Origin: a bacterium
GTDB lineage: Archaea; Micrarchaeota; Micrarchaeia; Micrarchaeales; CABMGC01
Assembly: GCA_021829835.1 (NCBI GenBank)
Contig: JAKBPE010000004.1
Location: 1 to 64,000 of the forward strand
Length of the DNA: 64,000 nucleotides
Reading direction: 5' to 3'
The notes beneath the pieces are model-generated. The model saw only the letters and a list, made by a program, of their open reading frames with translations. It was not told where the DNA came from and made no database searches. The position numbers were made by a program, and so were the translations under genes. This document shows, piece after piece, positions 37,585 to 47,778 of the stretch (position 1 is its first letter; the number at the start of each line of letters is the position of its first letter).

Positions 37585-38271
37585 TTATTTGAATGGGTGG
37601 CCTTCCTCATTTATTATGTTCATGCGTTTTATACCCAGGCTTATTGCAAGATTTATGTCGGGATTTAAATCCTTGAGATACGGGCCTTGTATTATATAGC
37701 AGGATTTGAGGTCTGCCTTTGCCTTTGAAGCTATTTCACTTGATTTTGAATTTGTTGCACTTGATATTACAAGGCGCCTGTTGTCTTCTGTAACATGGTT
37801 TTCATTATGTTTCAATATATTTAATTTTGAGAGGTCTATAACATCAAGTTTTACCTCTATATAATTGTTAGCTAGTTTTTCCCTGAGAAAGATTTCTTCC
37901 TCTGAATTTACGAGATCATCAAATTCTTCCCTTGTTGCAAATGAGTGTGCGCCGACGAGATGCAATGCCTGATCGACTATTTCATCCTCATATTTATGCT
38001 CGTCTTCTTTTATCGATTCGGCATGGAATTTCTTCAGGTCTTCAATAAGAGTCTTATACATGTGTTCCTTAGCTTTGCAATCAGTATGTGGAGACAGTAT
38101 TACTCGTTTGGCACCGCTTAGTATGAGCTCTTCGGCTGGAGGAAGCCTGCCGGAAGCATTTCTCCAGATTTCAACTTCACCATATAATTTCTTTGCCTCT
38201 TCACTATAATATTTTTTGTCAAGATATTCGTTCAGTCTGGGATCCATGCAGGTTAAGACTATTGTATCCAA
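37585..38271 (-). CDS. Second beta-carbonic-anhydrase-like paralog
   Basis: VLTCMDPRLNEYL, WRNASGRLPPAEE, SPHTDCKAKEH. Confidence 0.62.
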   Translation of the reverse strand: MDTIVLTCMDPRLNEYLDKKYYSEEAKKLYGEVEIWRNASGRLPPAEELILSGAKRVILSPHTDCKAKEHMYKTLIEDLKKFHAESIKEDEHKYEDEIVDQALHLVGAHSFATREEFDDLVNSEEEIFLREKLANNYIEVKLDVIDLSKLNILKHNENHVTEDNRRLVISSATNSKSSEIASKAKADLKSCYIIQGPYLKDLNPDINLAISLGIKRMNIINEEGHPFK

Positions 38272-38616
38272 GGAATTACCAATTTTAGGTTAATTGCAAT
38301 CTGATTATATGATGGAAGGATGAGGGGAAGAATTTTGAAAAAATAGTTTTTTGGAGAGCTATGTTTTGAAAAAAGGAGAGCATTCAGATTCAGCCTTGTC
38401 AAAAAGCCTATCTGAGTTTGCACATTACCACCATGGTGGTCTGAAACAATTCCTAACTGTAGAAATATTAGTGTATAGTCTGATTTATAATACTTTTCAT
38501 TGTGGCATACTACAGCGAGTAAAAAGGTTGCCACTTATATTTGCTCGGATTTGGGGATAGGATTACGATTGGATATATGATTATAGAATTTGTATTGTTC
38601 TTCTGCAGTTCGTTCT

Positions 38617-38681
38617 CATTCCACTTCTAGAGAGTGTGGGATTTCTCGCTCACGTTGTTAAGGAATCCTACAAGTGGAATG
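38617..38681. repeat. Nested inverted-repeat element in an intergenic region
   Basis: CATTCCACTT (38617-38626) / AAGTGGAATG (38672-38681) perfect 10 bp; inner GTGGGATT / AATCCTAC (7/8). Confidence 0.65.
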
Positions 38682-38725
38682 TGTGTAGTTTATATATGAA
38701 GATTTTGAAATAGATATATGATAAA

Positions 38726-39259
38726 ATGGTTTTGGTTACTAAGGCAGAGATATCTGATAATAAGCCACGTAGTATTAAACATGCAAAAAGTGCATTGGAC
38801 TCTGTGACAATGAGGAAAATTGCAATTGGAAAGCTTACGGAGTCTGATGCGGAAATTGCAATGAAAAACCTGTTGCGTGAAGGAAGCATGAGCACAGCAG
38901 GAATTGTTGCTGATTTTCTAGGGCTTCAGGAGATAACTAGGATAAGATTAGGCATACTTGGGGCTAGGGAAAAATGGATGAAATACACAATTTTATCTGT
39001 TGCATTATTCAGGGCAGGCAACTCAAACACAACGGCAGAGAGAAAGGAAAATGAAGTAGTTGAATGCTTGAAACTCCAATTCAGGTATGCTGGGAGAGAA
39101 GGAGTATTGCGTCTAAAGGAGAGTGTTAAGTCAAGAATGTCAGATACAGTTGAAAGAATAACGGCAGGTGTAGATGAAGATCGGTCTAAAAAAGTTAAGC
39201 ATTTGGTTTTAAAGGCGCTTGGAATTTTAAATTCGGAAGAAATAGAGAGAGAAAAATAA
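38726..39259 (+). CDS. Hypothetical protein
   Basis: 177 aa ORF, helical, coding-like composition. Confidence 0.6.
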   Translation: MVLVTKAEISDNKPRSIKHAKSALDSVTMRKIAIGKLTESDAEIAMKNLLREGSMSTAGIVADFLGLQEITRIRLGILGAREKWMKYTILSVALFRAGNSNTTAERKENEVVECLKLQFRYAGREGVLRLKESVKSRMSDTVERITAGVDEDRSKKVKHLVLKALGILNSEEIEREK

Positions 39260-39279
39260 AGTGAATTTTTATAGGATAT

Positions 39280-39813
39280 GTGATCGATATGGTTGTTAAA
39301 GCAAACACAAATACTGTTTTCTTCAGAAAGGAAGCCAATGATAATGAAAAACCAAAAGACCAGGATATAAAAAAGATTAGTCAAGATACTAATCCGGAAA
39401 GATCAAAACAGAAAAGCATAGATAAGGTAAACTTCTGGCTTTTGACAGAAGAGCAGATAAGAAAGGGTGTAAGCTATTTTATAAAAAACAAGAATATCTT
39501 AAATGCTTCAGAGTTCGCATATAAGGCAGCTATTACATACGAATCAAAAGCCAGGGAAGGAATACCTGGAGCTGAGGAGTCTAAAAAAAGGTTTCTGGTT
39601 CTGGCTAAAACCTTGTTTAGGCGATATAATAATCTAGAAGGTGCCAGATGGGCAGAACAGAAACTTTTGGGATTTAGCCCTGCAGAAATAAAAATGGAAA
39701 TGGAGCTGCATAAAAGAGAGGATGCACTCAGAATGATGTTTAAACACGGGGAGATTAATAACAGAGAAGAGGTGGAAGAGTTTTTACGGGAATTTAGAAA
39801 GGAAAAATATTAG
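39280..39813 (+). CDS. Hypothetical helical protein
   Basis: 177 aa ORF in tandem with the previous gene. Confidence 0.6.
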   Translation: MIDMVVKANTNTVFFRKEANDNEKPKDQDIKKISQDTNPERSKQKSIDKVNFWLLTEEQIRKGVSYFIKNKNILNASEFAYKAAITYESKAREGIPGAEESKKRFLVLAKTLFRRYNNLEGARWAEQKLLGFSPAEIKMEMELHKREDALRMMFKHGEINNREEVEEFLREFRKEKY

Positions 39814-39996
39814 ACATTAGATGGCTAATTTGAATTTTGCTAGTGCTATGCTTTCTGAATCTCTGCAGAAGTGGTAGTTTTTTTGAAAAGATGAAGAAGT
39901 TCTGGAGTTTGTACCTCTAAGTCTAGATATTTATACAGGGTAAATTAACTTATTTTATGAGAACTATTGGTGCATGAAAGTCTGCATCTTCATAAA

Positions 39997-41313
39997 TTAA
40001 GGCACAAGGCGCTCTGGAGCTCTTGGGAATAATGAAGCTTCTCGTATATTCTGGAGATTGAGTATCTGCATTACAAAGCGTTCCATACCTATGCTGAACC
40101 CTCCGTGTGGCGGGGCGCCATATTTGAAGAAGTTTGTAAACCATTCAAGTTTCTCAGTTTCAAGTCCTTTTTCCTTCGCCTGCGATATTATCTTTTCGTA
40201 GCGGTGTTCTCTCTGGCCGCCGCTGCTAAGCTCCATTCCTTTATATATCAAGTCTATGCTTCTTGCCCATGTTGGATCTTCATCTACTTTCATGACATAA
40301 AAAGGTTTAACTGCAAATGGAAACCGGTTGACAAAGAAAAAGTCAGAATCATATTTTTCCTTCACATAATTTCCAAGAGCCATCTCTCCTTTTTTGTCAT
40401 AGTCCTCTCTGCCTCGCTGATACTTGAAACCTAGTTCTTCAAGTATGTCATATACTTTAGGAAATTCTAGAACAGGAAACGGAAGTTTTGGAACATTCAA
40501 CTCGACGCCTAATGTCTTGAGTTCCTCCTGGCAGTCTTCGACTACTTTTTTCAAACCGTGCATGATAAGGTTTTCTTCAACTTTAATTATATCATGCTCA
40601 TCCTCTATGAATGATATCTCAGCTGCACATGTTCTGTGTTCAGTCAGATGCTGTGGTGTATTGCTTAGTTCTGCTCTCCAACTTGGACCTATTTCGTATA
40701 TCTTTTCGAAGCCTGCAACCATGAGAAGCTCCCTATGCAGTTGTGGATCCTGACGAAGGAAGGCATTCTTCCCGAAGTGCTTTAGATTAAAGACTTCTGA
40801 ACCCCCTTCAGAAGACACACCCATCAGACTTGGAGTGAAGACTTGCATGAATTTTTCAGAATAGAGATACTTCTGCATTCCTTCCATAAGCTTTGATTGT
40901 ATAAGGAAGATTGCAGTAGATCTGGAATTTCTTAGGTCTAATGCTCTCCAGTCTAGGCGTTTGTCCACACTTGTTTCGTTGAAGCCGTCTATATCTATAG
41001 GAGATGGTCCCATTGCCTTGCTGACAATCCTTACAGAATCCGGTATTATCTCCAGGCCGGAAGCGGCCTTTACCTCTTCAGGTATATGTCCATCTATAGC
41101 AACAAAATCATTAGGCATTAGGCTCTCAAGGGTAGCTAGCAGGTCTGTTGATGTCTTCTTCTTTATTACAGTTACCTGTAGTGAACCTGAAACGTCCTTT
41201 ATCCAGATAAATCTTGCGCTCTTTAGGTCATTTATCCTTGACACTCTTCCCCCTATATGCACCTTTCGATTAGGCTCTTTTGGAATATCTCTTATGTAAT
41301 CAATTTTGATCAT
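39997..41313 (-). CDS. aspS: Aspartyl-tRNA synthetase (archaeal, possibly non-discriminating)
   Basis: HIGGRVSRINDLKSARFIWIKDVSGSLQVTV, GVSSEGGSEVFNLKHFGKNAFLRQDPQLHRELLMVAGFEKIYEIGPSWRAE, GFSIGMERFVMQILNLQNIREASLFPRAPERLVP. Confidence 0.94.
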   Translation of the reverse strand: MIKIDYIRDIPKEPNRKVHIGGRVSRINDLKSARFIWIKDVSGSLQVTVIKKKTSTDLLATLESLMPNDFVAIDGHIPEEVKAASGLEIIPDSVRIVSKAMGPSPIDIDGFNETSVDKRLDWRALDLRNSRSTAIFLIQSKLMEGMQKYLYSEKFMQVFTPSLMGVSSEGGSEVFNLKHFGKNAFLRQDPQLHRELLMVAGFEKIYEIGPSWRAELSNTPQHLTEHRTCAAEISFIEDEHDIIKVEENLIMHGLKKVVEDCQEELKTLGVELNVPKLPFPVLEFPKVYDILEELGFKYQRGREDYDKKGEMALGNYVKEKYDSDFFFVNRFPFAVKPFYVMKVDEDPTWARSIDLIYKGMELSSGGQREHRYEKIISQAKEKGLETEKLEWFTNFFKYGAPPHGGFSIGMERFVMQILNLQNIREASLFPRAPERLVP

Positions 41314-41385
41314 TAGACCACTGACAGGATTCGTATAATTATCTCAATAAACTATTTTATAGATATGCTCTGCAAAATATAAACC

Positions 41386-41658
41386 ATGGATAACCTTGAA
41401 TTTGAAAGGCTTTTAAAAACAACAAGGCTAAAACTTGACGAGAAGGAAAAGATAGCTATACAGAAGGACATTGAGGAAGTCATAGGTTATTTTGAGAAGA
41501 TAAGTGAGATAGACACAGAAGGAGAGGAAAAGGCATACCATCCTATAAAAGTAGACCCTAGATTTAGGGAGGATTCGGTCTCTAGATTCGCAGATGTAGA
41601 TATGCTTAAAAGACAGTCTAAGCTGCAGGATGGATATATAATAGGTCCAAAGCTATGA
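41386..41658 (+). CDS. gatC: Asp/Glu-tRNA amidotransferase subunit C
   Basis: 90 aa, EVIGYFEKISEIDTEGEE; directly upstream of gatA. Confidence 0.88.
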   Translation: MDNLEFERLLKTTRLKLDEKEKIAIQKDIEEVIGYFEKISEIDTEGEEKAYHPIKVDPRFREDSVSRFADVDMLKRQSKLQDGYIIGPKL

Positions 41659-43016
41659 AGAGTCATATTGAGGAATTTTTAGATATAGATAAACCTAAGG
41701 ATTACTATAGTAATCTTGTTGCCGAGATAGAAGAGAGAAACAGGGAGCACCATTTTATCACAACGCTTAACAGTAACATAGCTTCAGAAGACAGGGGAAG
41801 ACTTCCGTTTACAGTAAAGGCAAATATATGTGTGAAAGGCTTTGAGACTACAGCAGGCTCTAAGATGCTTAAAGGATATCTTCCTCCTTTCGATGCCACC
41901 GTAGTTGAACGAATGAAAAATTCAGGTAATTTCTCATTTTTAGGCGAAACAAACATGGATGAATTCGGTTTTGGCACTTTTGGATTGAATACAGAGACTC
42001 CTGCAAAAAACGCATTTGACAGCAGTTATGTTGCAGGAGGATCCAGTGCAGGTGCTGCTGTTGCCACTGCGATGCTTAAATACCATATAGCAATAGCCGA
42101 ATCGACTGGAGGCAGCATATCTACGCCTTCGGCGCTGAACGGTGTGGTTGGTTTTACGCCGACATACGGCACTGTGTCTAGATATGGGCTCATAGACTAT
42201 GCGAATTCGCTTGACAAGATAGGAGTTATTGCAAGAAGCGCCGCTGACGCCAGGATCGGATTCGATGTGATTAAAGGCAGAGATGCTTATGATACCACAT
42301 GCTCGATTGAAAAGATTGAAGACTCCAAGAAGAAGAAACTCTTTCTGATAAAAGAGCTTATGGATAAGGCTGAAGAGCCTGTAAGGTCTTCATTTGGTAG
42401 GCTTCTTGACAAGCTTGGAGAAAAGTATGAAATAACAGAGATAAAATCCAGTATAATCGAAAAATCAATAGCCCCATATTATATAATAGCAATGGCAGAA
42501 GCCTCGACAAATCTTGCGAAGTATAACGGATATAAGTATGGTATGCAGTATGAGGAGACAAATAAGAGATATAATAATTTCTTTACAGAAGCCAGGGCCG
42601 AATTCGGAAGCGAGGCCAAAAGGAGGATAATACTTGGGACTTTTATAAGGAGTGAGAGCGTTAAGGAGAGATATTATGCTAAAGCAACTCAAGTAAGAAG
42701 CATGGTTATAAAGGAGATGCGGAAGATACTCAAAGAAGGATTCATAATATCCCCTGCGTTGCCAATATTCACCCCTAAAATAGAAGATGCCGTTAAGCTA
42801 ACACCTACCCAGAATTATGCAATGGATGTCTTTACTGTGCCTCCAAACTTGGGAGGCTTTCCACATATAACCTTCCCTTATGATTATCATGATGGAATGC
42901 CTTTGGGGGCTCAGCTAGTAACTGAACATGCGAATGATTATGCACTTTTTGATTTTGTCTCTGAGTGGGAGGAATCCTTCAATTACAGATTCAGATATAA
43001 CCTGGGAGAATTATGA
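41655..43016 (+). CDS. gatA: Asp/Glu-tRNA amidotransferase subunit A
   Basis: FTVKANICVKGFETTAGSKML, GETNMDEFGFGT, VAGGSSAGAAVATAM, ESTGGSISTPSALNGVVGFTPTYGTVSRYGLIDYANSLDKIGV. Confidence 0.94.
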   Translation: MKSHIEEFLDIDKPKDYYSNLVAEIEERNREHHFITTLNSNIASEDRGRLPFTVKANICVKGFETTAGSKMLKGYLPPFDATVVERMKNSGNFSFLGETNMDEFGFGTFGLNTETPAKNAFDSSYVAGGSSAGAAVATAMLKYHIAIAESTGGSISTPSALNGVVGFTPTYGTVSRYGLIDYANSLDKIGVIARSAADARIGFDVIKGRDAYDTTCSIEKIEDSKKKKLFLIKELMDKAEEPVRSSFGRLLDKLGEKYEITEIKSSIIEKSIAPYYIIAMAEASTNLAKYNGYKYGMQYEETNKRYNNFFTEARAEFGSEAKRRIILGTFIRSESVKERYYAKATQVRSMVIKEMRKILKEGFIISPALPIFTPKIEDAVKLTPTQNYAMDVFTVPPNLGGFPHITFPYDYHDGMPLGAQLVTEHANDYALFDFVSEWEESFNYRFRYNLGEL

Positions 43017-44314
43017 AGATAGGACTTGAAGTGCACGTGGCTCTTCCTACAAAATCAAAGCTCTTCTGCTCATGCAGCATGGAAGAATCAGAATACCCCA
43101 ACCAGAATATATGCCCTATATGCATGGGTTTTCCCGGCTCAAAGCCTATGCTCAATGAAACCGCAGTGAAGTCTGCGCTTGGAATAGCTAATGCGCTACA
43201 TTGTGAAATAAACAGAAAGATTTCTTTCGTGAGGAAGGTTTACTTTTATCCTGATCTTCCGAAATGCTATCAGATAACACAGATGGAAGAATCAATAGGA
43301 AAAGAGGGGTATCTTGAAATAGAGAATAAAAAAATAAGGATAAGAAGAGTACAGATAGAAGAAGATCCTGCGCAGATAGTCAGGCAGGGGATGCTTACAC
43401 TTCTGGATTTCAATAGGTCCGGAACGCCTCTTGTTGAGATTGTTACGGAGCCGGATATAAACACAGAAGAAGAGCTTAGAGAATTTATAGCTAACCTGAG
43501 GAGCATACTTTACTATCTGGGAGTTGATATAAACAGGGAGATGAAAGCAGACCTGAATATTTCATTGGCAGAAACAAGAGTAGAAATCAAAAACGTCACA
43601 GGAATAAAGAGTCTTATAGAGGCAACAAGATTTGAAGTTGAAAGGCAGAGCGAAGCAATTAAGAATAATGAGAAGATAGAGCGTGAAACGCGTGGCTACA
43701 ATGAGAAATCCAGGGCTACAGAATCTATGAGAGAGAAGGAGACTGATGAGGAATATGGATACATATATGAGCCTGACCTTGCAACTTTTGATATATCTAA
43801 AATGAAGTATGTTGAACCCGTCTATATAACTAATGTTTCAGATGAACTTGGCAGAGGAAGCGGAGTAAATCCTAAGACTATAAAAGAGATAACAATGCTG
43901 AATAGGGATGCTCTTGCAATGATATACAAGTTCAAGGAAAGATACAACATGAAGAGCATACTGCATGGAATACAGCGTTTTGAAAAGTACAGCAATAAAA
44001 ACATGGAAGCAGAAGACGCGGTGAAAATCGAGAGACTTGTAAGGCTCATAGAGGAAGGCAAAGACATAAGCAGGGAGGCCGCCGAAAAGATAATAGCTGG
44101 GGAGGAAGTAAATATTCAATACTCAGAAGTTACTGAAAAGGAAATAGAGAAGTTGGTAGAGAAATTTGTTGCTGAGAATCCTGAGATTCTTGAAGAATAC
44201 AAGAAAAACAAGAAAACCATAAATCTCATTATAAAGGAGATATCCTACAAGAATAATATGCATCCGAAGGATGTCGCAACAGCTGCGAATTCCGTATTAA
44301 ACAGAAGTTCTTGA
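43013..44314 (+). CDS. gatB: Asp/Glu-tRNA amidotransferase subunit B
   Basis: MKIGLEVHVALPTKSKLFCSCS, CPICMGFPGSKPMLNETAV, DFNRSGTPLVEIVTEPDI. Confidence 0.94.
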   Translation: MKIGLEVHVALPTKSKLFCSCSMEESEYPNQNICPICMGFPGSKPMLNETAVKSALGIANALHCEINRKISFVRKVYFYPDLPKCYQITQMEESIGKEGYLEIENKKIRIRRVQIEEDPAQIVRQGMLTLLDFNRSGTPLVEIVTEPDINTEEELREFIANLRSILYYLGVDINREMKADLNISLAETRVEIKNVTGIKSLIEATRFEVERQSEAIKNNEKIERETRGYNEKSRATESMREKETDEEYGYIYEPDLATFDISKMKYVEPVYITNVSDELGRGSGVNPKTIKEITMLNRDALAMIYKFKERYNMKSILHGIQRFEKYSNKNMEAEDAVKIERLVRLIEEGKDISREAAEKIIAGEEVNIQYSEVTEKEIEKLVEKFVAENPEILEEYKKNKKTINLIIKEISYKNNMHPKDVATAANSVLNRSS

Positions 44315-44331
44315 TTTTTGATTGAAGAGAA

Positions 44332-45579
44332 TTATGAGGGTATTTTTATACGGCTTGCTGGAGTTTCGCGTCTTACAGTTCCCAGAAGTGCCAACTTTGA
44401 ATATTCCTCTGCACGCCTGTGATTCATATCCCTTGCCATAGTTAATGCGTGGATATACTCCATACCCATCCTACGCTCAAGATCTATTGGGATTACGTTG
44501 CGATGGAAATTTTCTAGATGTGATCTTAGGACCCCATCCATAAATGCCTCCCTGGGATTTTCACTTCCGCCTATTGCAGCTCTTGCTATTGCGATATCAA
44601 GAAATGGTTGGCCAGTACCAGGATAAATGCCCATAGAGTATAATTTTCGGCTTGTTTGATATGAGCCTATGCCTTCAGCGTATGGAAACGTGGGATAGAA
44701 GGACGTTACAAATACTGGGATTTTTTTTGCAATTCTTTCAAGTGTAGGATGAAAATCTTCTCTGGCTGACATATCATGATTTGTCTGTAGTACCAGAGCA
44801 GGAAATTCTTCTGCTGCTCTCTCCAATATAAAAGACGTGGATTTCCTGTCAACTCCTGAAATAATAGGTATTAAAGGGACATTTTCAGCCATTGCTGAAT
44901 ATAGAGTTGAACAGCTTATTCTGAGGGTTTCATCCATCTTCAAGTCTCTTTCTTCTCCATTTAGCGTCAGAATATCCTTATTAAAAGAACCGAAAATTTG
45001 ACCTTTAAATTCACGTATGTCATAGAAGGAAGAGTCCATTTCAACAACGCGAGTTGCAGGAATCAGCCTGCGGTTGAAACTCAGATATATTCCACTGATG
45101 CCCATGTTTGAAAGCTCATAAGCTGCAATAATTGCTTTTTTCATATTCCGGTATGCATCTGTAGATTTTTCATCATGGGATTTTTCTGAACCTACAAATA
45201 TTACTGGCATGTGGGTTTCAACCATCAATGGCATTGTATTGATGGTTTCATTTAGTTTTGCTGTTCCTGTTGTCACAAGTATAGACATTACCCCATCTTC
45301 AATACTTGCATTGAATATAGCTCTTGCGACTTCCAACTGTGTTTTAGGAGTAGTGTTTCCACTATCTATAAGCATCAGATTTCTTATTTCAAAGGATATA
45401 CTTTGCCGCTCAAGATTTAGGCACGTTTCAGCCCCTATACTTTGTATAGCAACATCAGTTACATGTTCTATTACACCACGTACTGGTTCTTTTATGCCGT
45501 CATTGTTTTTTTTCTGGCCTATAGTGCCTCCGGTAGTTATTATGACTATCTTTTTTGTCTCGGGTATATTTATGTCCAT
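44332..45579 (-). CDS. Asparaginase / GatD-type amidase family
   Basis: KIVIITTGGTIGQKK, SILVTTGTAKLNETIN, VFVGSEKSHDEKSTDAYRNMKKAI. Confidence 0.82.
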   Translation of the reverse strand: MDINIPETKKIVIITTGGTIGQKKNNDGIKEPVRGVIEHVTDVAIQSIGAETCLNLERQSISFEIRNLMLIDSGNTTPKTQLEVARAIFNASIEDGVMSILVTTGTAKLNETINTMPLMVETHMPVIFVGSEKSHDEKSTDAYRNMKKAIIAAYELSNMGISGIYLSFNRRLIPATRVVEMDSSFYDIREFKGQIFGSFNKDILTLNGEERDLKMDETLRISCSTLYSAMAENVPLIPIISGVDRKSTSFILERAAEEFPALVLQTNHDMSAREDFHPTLERIAKKIPVFVTSFYPTFPYAEGIGSYQTSRKLYSMGIYPGTGQPFLDIAIARAAIGGSENPREAFMDGVLRSHLENFHRNVIPIDLERRMGMEYIHALTMARDMNHRRAEEYSKLALLGTVRRETPASRIKIPS

Positions 45580-45734
45580 AAGTACATTACCTGCTTAATC
45601 AGTAAAATTTCGAAAATAAACAGTAGTATTTAACCTCTTAAGCTTTATAATCTTATCCATTTATTTTTGTAGAAGATTCAGTATGATTTAAATATCTTAT
45701 AGTGTATGTTGTATTTATCTAATAAGATGACTCT

Positions 45735-46262
45735 ATGTCATTTAAATGGAAGATCTCTTCCGTAGGGCATGTGCTACAGACAGACACAGTACATACGGCA
45801 ACTGCCGCTGCCGCTTCAGCTTCTGGGCATGCGAATTTCTTTGGATCACTTCTAAGGAATACTTTGGATTATACTACAAGTGTAGTTACCACAGATGAAG
45901 TTCAGATGAGTTTATTCTGCACTGCTGTTGTGATGCCGACTACTGTACTTCTCCTGCGCTCTCTTGTAAGGGGTATAAAACCTGATGAAATAATCTCTAT
46001 TAAAGACCGGATTAAGATCGAGGAAGATAGGGAAAAAGGAAATTATATAACTGAAGAGCAGATGACGGAGATAAAAAATGCTTCATCTGCACTTGGGCTG
46101 AGTGTCAGTAATGTTGTAAGAAGGCTTGATTTCGGTAGAGAGAGTTTTATTCCGAGGAGTTTGCAGGATATTACGAGACACGAAGGAGATATATTACTTA
46201 AGATGCTTGATGAAGAAAAGGCAATTAGAGATAGTAGTATACTTGAAAAAGGACAAGCGTGA
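45735..46262 (+). CDS. Hypothetical protein
   Basis: 175 aa ORF with a plausible C-terminal helical domain. Confidence 0.5.
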   Translation: MSFKWKISSVGHVLQTDTVHTATAAAASASGHANFFGSLLRNTLDYTTSVVTTDEVQMSLFCTAVVMPTTVLLLRSLVRGIKPDEIISIKDRIKIEEDREKGNYITEEQMTEIKNASSALGLSVSNVVRRLDFGRESFIPRSLQDITRHEGDILLKMLDEEKAIRDSSILEKGQA

Positions 46263-46404
46263 AGGAGTTCTTTGTATAAAAAATCTATCGATTACCTCTT
46301 TTAGTTATATAATATACCAGAGTTATAATGGCTTATTGTAAAAAATACAACAAAGCAACTAAAATTCATCAAGATTTTTATATGTTTACTGTTAGAATTT
46401 AAAC

Positions 46405-46836
46405 ATGGATAGCCTTGATGAAGAACTCATAGCAAACGTTGATTCTGGAATAATAAAATACACAGCACTTTCTAAGAAGATGAATGTTCCTCTCTCCACA
46501 GTGCATTTCAGGATGAAGAAGCTTGAAAAGGAGAAAGTGATAAAATATTACAAGGGTGAAATAGATTGGAAAAGTGCCGGCTTTTCCATAATGGCGTTTG
46601 TCCTTGTCAGCGTTGACAAGGTAATCCTACGAGAGAGGAATAGGACACAGGAGATGATACTTAAGGAATTGCAGTCTATACTTTACGTTAGGGAAGGATA
46701 CATAATAACAGGAGAGGGTGACATAATGATTAAGATAATAGCCAAAGATACTTCACACCTTAAGGACATAATATTCAATTATATAGATCCTAAAGAAGGA
46801 ATTGTAAGGACATCCACAATGGTAGTACTTGGTTGA
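46405..46836 (+). CDS. Lrp/AsnC-family transcriptional regulator
   Basis: IIKYTALSKKMNVPLSTVHFRMKKLEKEKVIKYYKGEIDW HTH plus RAM-like C-terminal domain. Confidence 0.85.
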   Translation: MDSLDEELIANVDSGIIKYTALSKKMNVPLSTVHFRMKKLEKEKVIKYYKGEIDWKSAGFSIMAFVLVSVDKVILRERNRTQEMILKELQSILYVREGYIITGEGDIMIKIIAKDTSHLKDIIFNYIDPKEGIVRTSTMVVLG

Positions 46837-46930
46837 TTAGAAAGGAATGTTCTTGATAGATAATGCAGAAGAAAAGAGAAATGTATTATAGAATTAGTTA
46901 CAGGATTTCAATCTGTATCCGAAAAGAAAA

Positions 46931-46956
46931 CCTTCTGCCATTATAATAGCAGAAGG
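46931..46956 (-). terminator. Hairpin terminator-like element
   Basis: Perfect 8-bp inverted repeat CCTTCTGC...GCAGAAGG followed on the minus strand by a T-rich tract (gttttcttttc), just 3' of the small basic ORF. Confidence 0.6.
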
Positions 46957-46970
46957 CAGAATTTCTTTTC

Positions 46971-47099
46971 TTATCTCAGCTTTCTTGATCGCTGGGATTT
47001 CAGGGTTTTCCTCATAACTTTTTTCAATTTTGAGGATTTGGCAACCTTTCTGTAGGTTTTGCCTACCCTTCTCGTTTTCTTGCTTTTTGTTTTTTGCAT
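46971..47099 (-). CDS. Very basic 42-aa protein
   Basis: MQKTKSKKTRRVGKTYRKVAKSSKLKKVMRKTLKSQRSRKLR (20/42 Lys+Arg); followed by a terminator-like hairpin; below the ORF-track cutoff. Confidence 0.6.
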   Translation of the reverse strand: MQKTKSKKTRRVGKTYRKVAKSSKLKKVMRKTLKSQRSRKLR

Positions 47100-47302
47100 G
47101 TTAATCAATATCTATAAAATACAAATTTTTATAAATTGAACAGTATTTTAACATTTTTCCATAGGATTTGGTTTTGTTGTGCAGATTATATTGATTTGCT
47201 TATCTTACGCATGTTGATTGCTCATAATGCCTTAAAAATACAAAGGCTTTAATATTCTTCTGAGTAATAATTAAGGTAAAACCAATGAGATGAGGTATTA
47301 CT

Positions 47303-47755
47303 ATGACTAAATCTTCGAAAGAAATATCAGACAAGGCATTAGAGGCAGTAAGGCTTTCAAAGCAGAGCGGAACCATAAAAAAGGGAGTTAATGAGGTTAC
47401 AAAAAGCATAGAACGCGGACTTGCTTCATTAGTAGTTATGGCAGAAGACGTAGAGCCTGAAGAGATTCTTATGCACATACCTAAACTGTGCGATCAGAAA
47501 AAGATAGTCTATTCGTATGTTCCGACTAAAATGGATCTTGGAAAGGCAGTAGGCATAAATGTACCATGCTCTGCAGTTTCGATTGAGAAGGCAGGAGAGG
47601 GAGAAGCTGCAATAAAAAGTATAATGGGAATGACTACAGGAAAAGTACAGCCGGAAGAGAAGAAGGAAGCTGAACCGAATAAAGAGCAGCAGCATAAGGA
47701 ACATAAACCAAAAAAAGAAGTTAAGAATGAAGCTAGTGGAGAAGCAGTCAAATAA
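47303..47755 (+). CDS. rpl7ae: Ribosomal protein L7Ae (eL8) with a charged C-terminal tail
   Basis: SGTIKKGVNEVTKSIERGLASLVVMAEDVEPEEILMHIPKLCDQKKIVYSYVPTKMDLGKAVG. Confidence 0.94.
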   Translation: MTKSSKEISDKALEAVRLSKQSGTIKKGVNEVTKSIERGLASLVVMAEDVEPEEILMHIPKLCDQKKIVYSYVPTKMDLGKAVGINVPCSAVSIEKAGEGEAAIKSIMGMTTGKVQPEEKKEAEPNKEQQHKEHKPKKEVKNEASGEAVK

Positions 47756-47778
47756 ATAAAAGGAAAAAGTGATAATGA

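Noticed and set aside
38259-38534. Minus-strand 91-aa ORF and overlapping + 69-aa ORF
   Set aside because: Random-looking translations in an AT-rich intergenic region.
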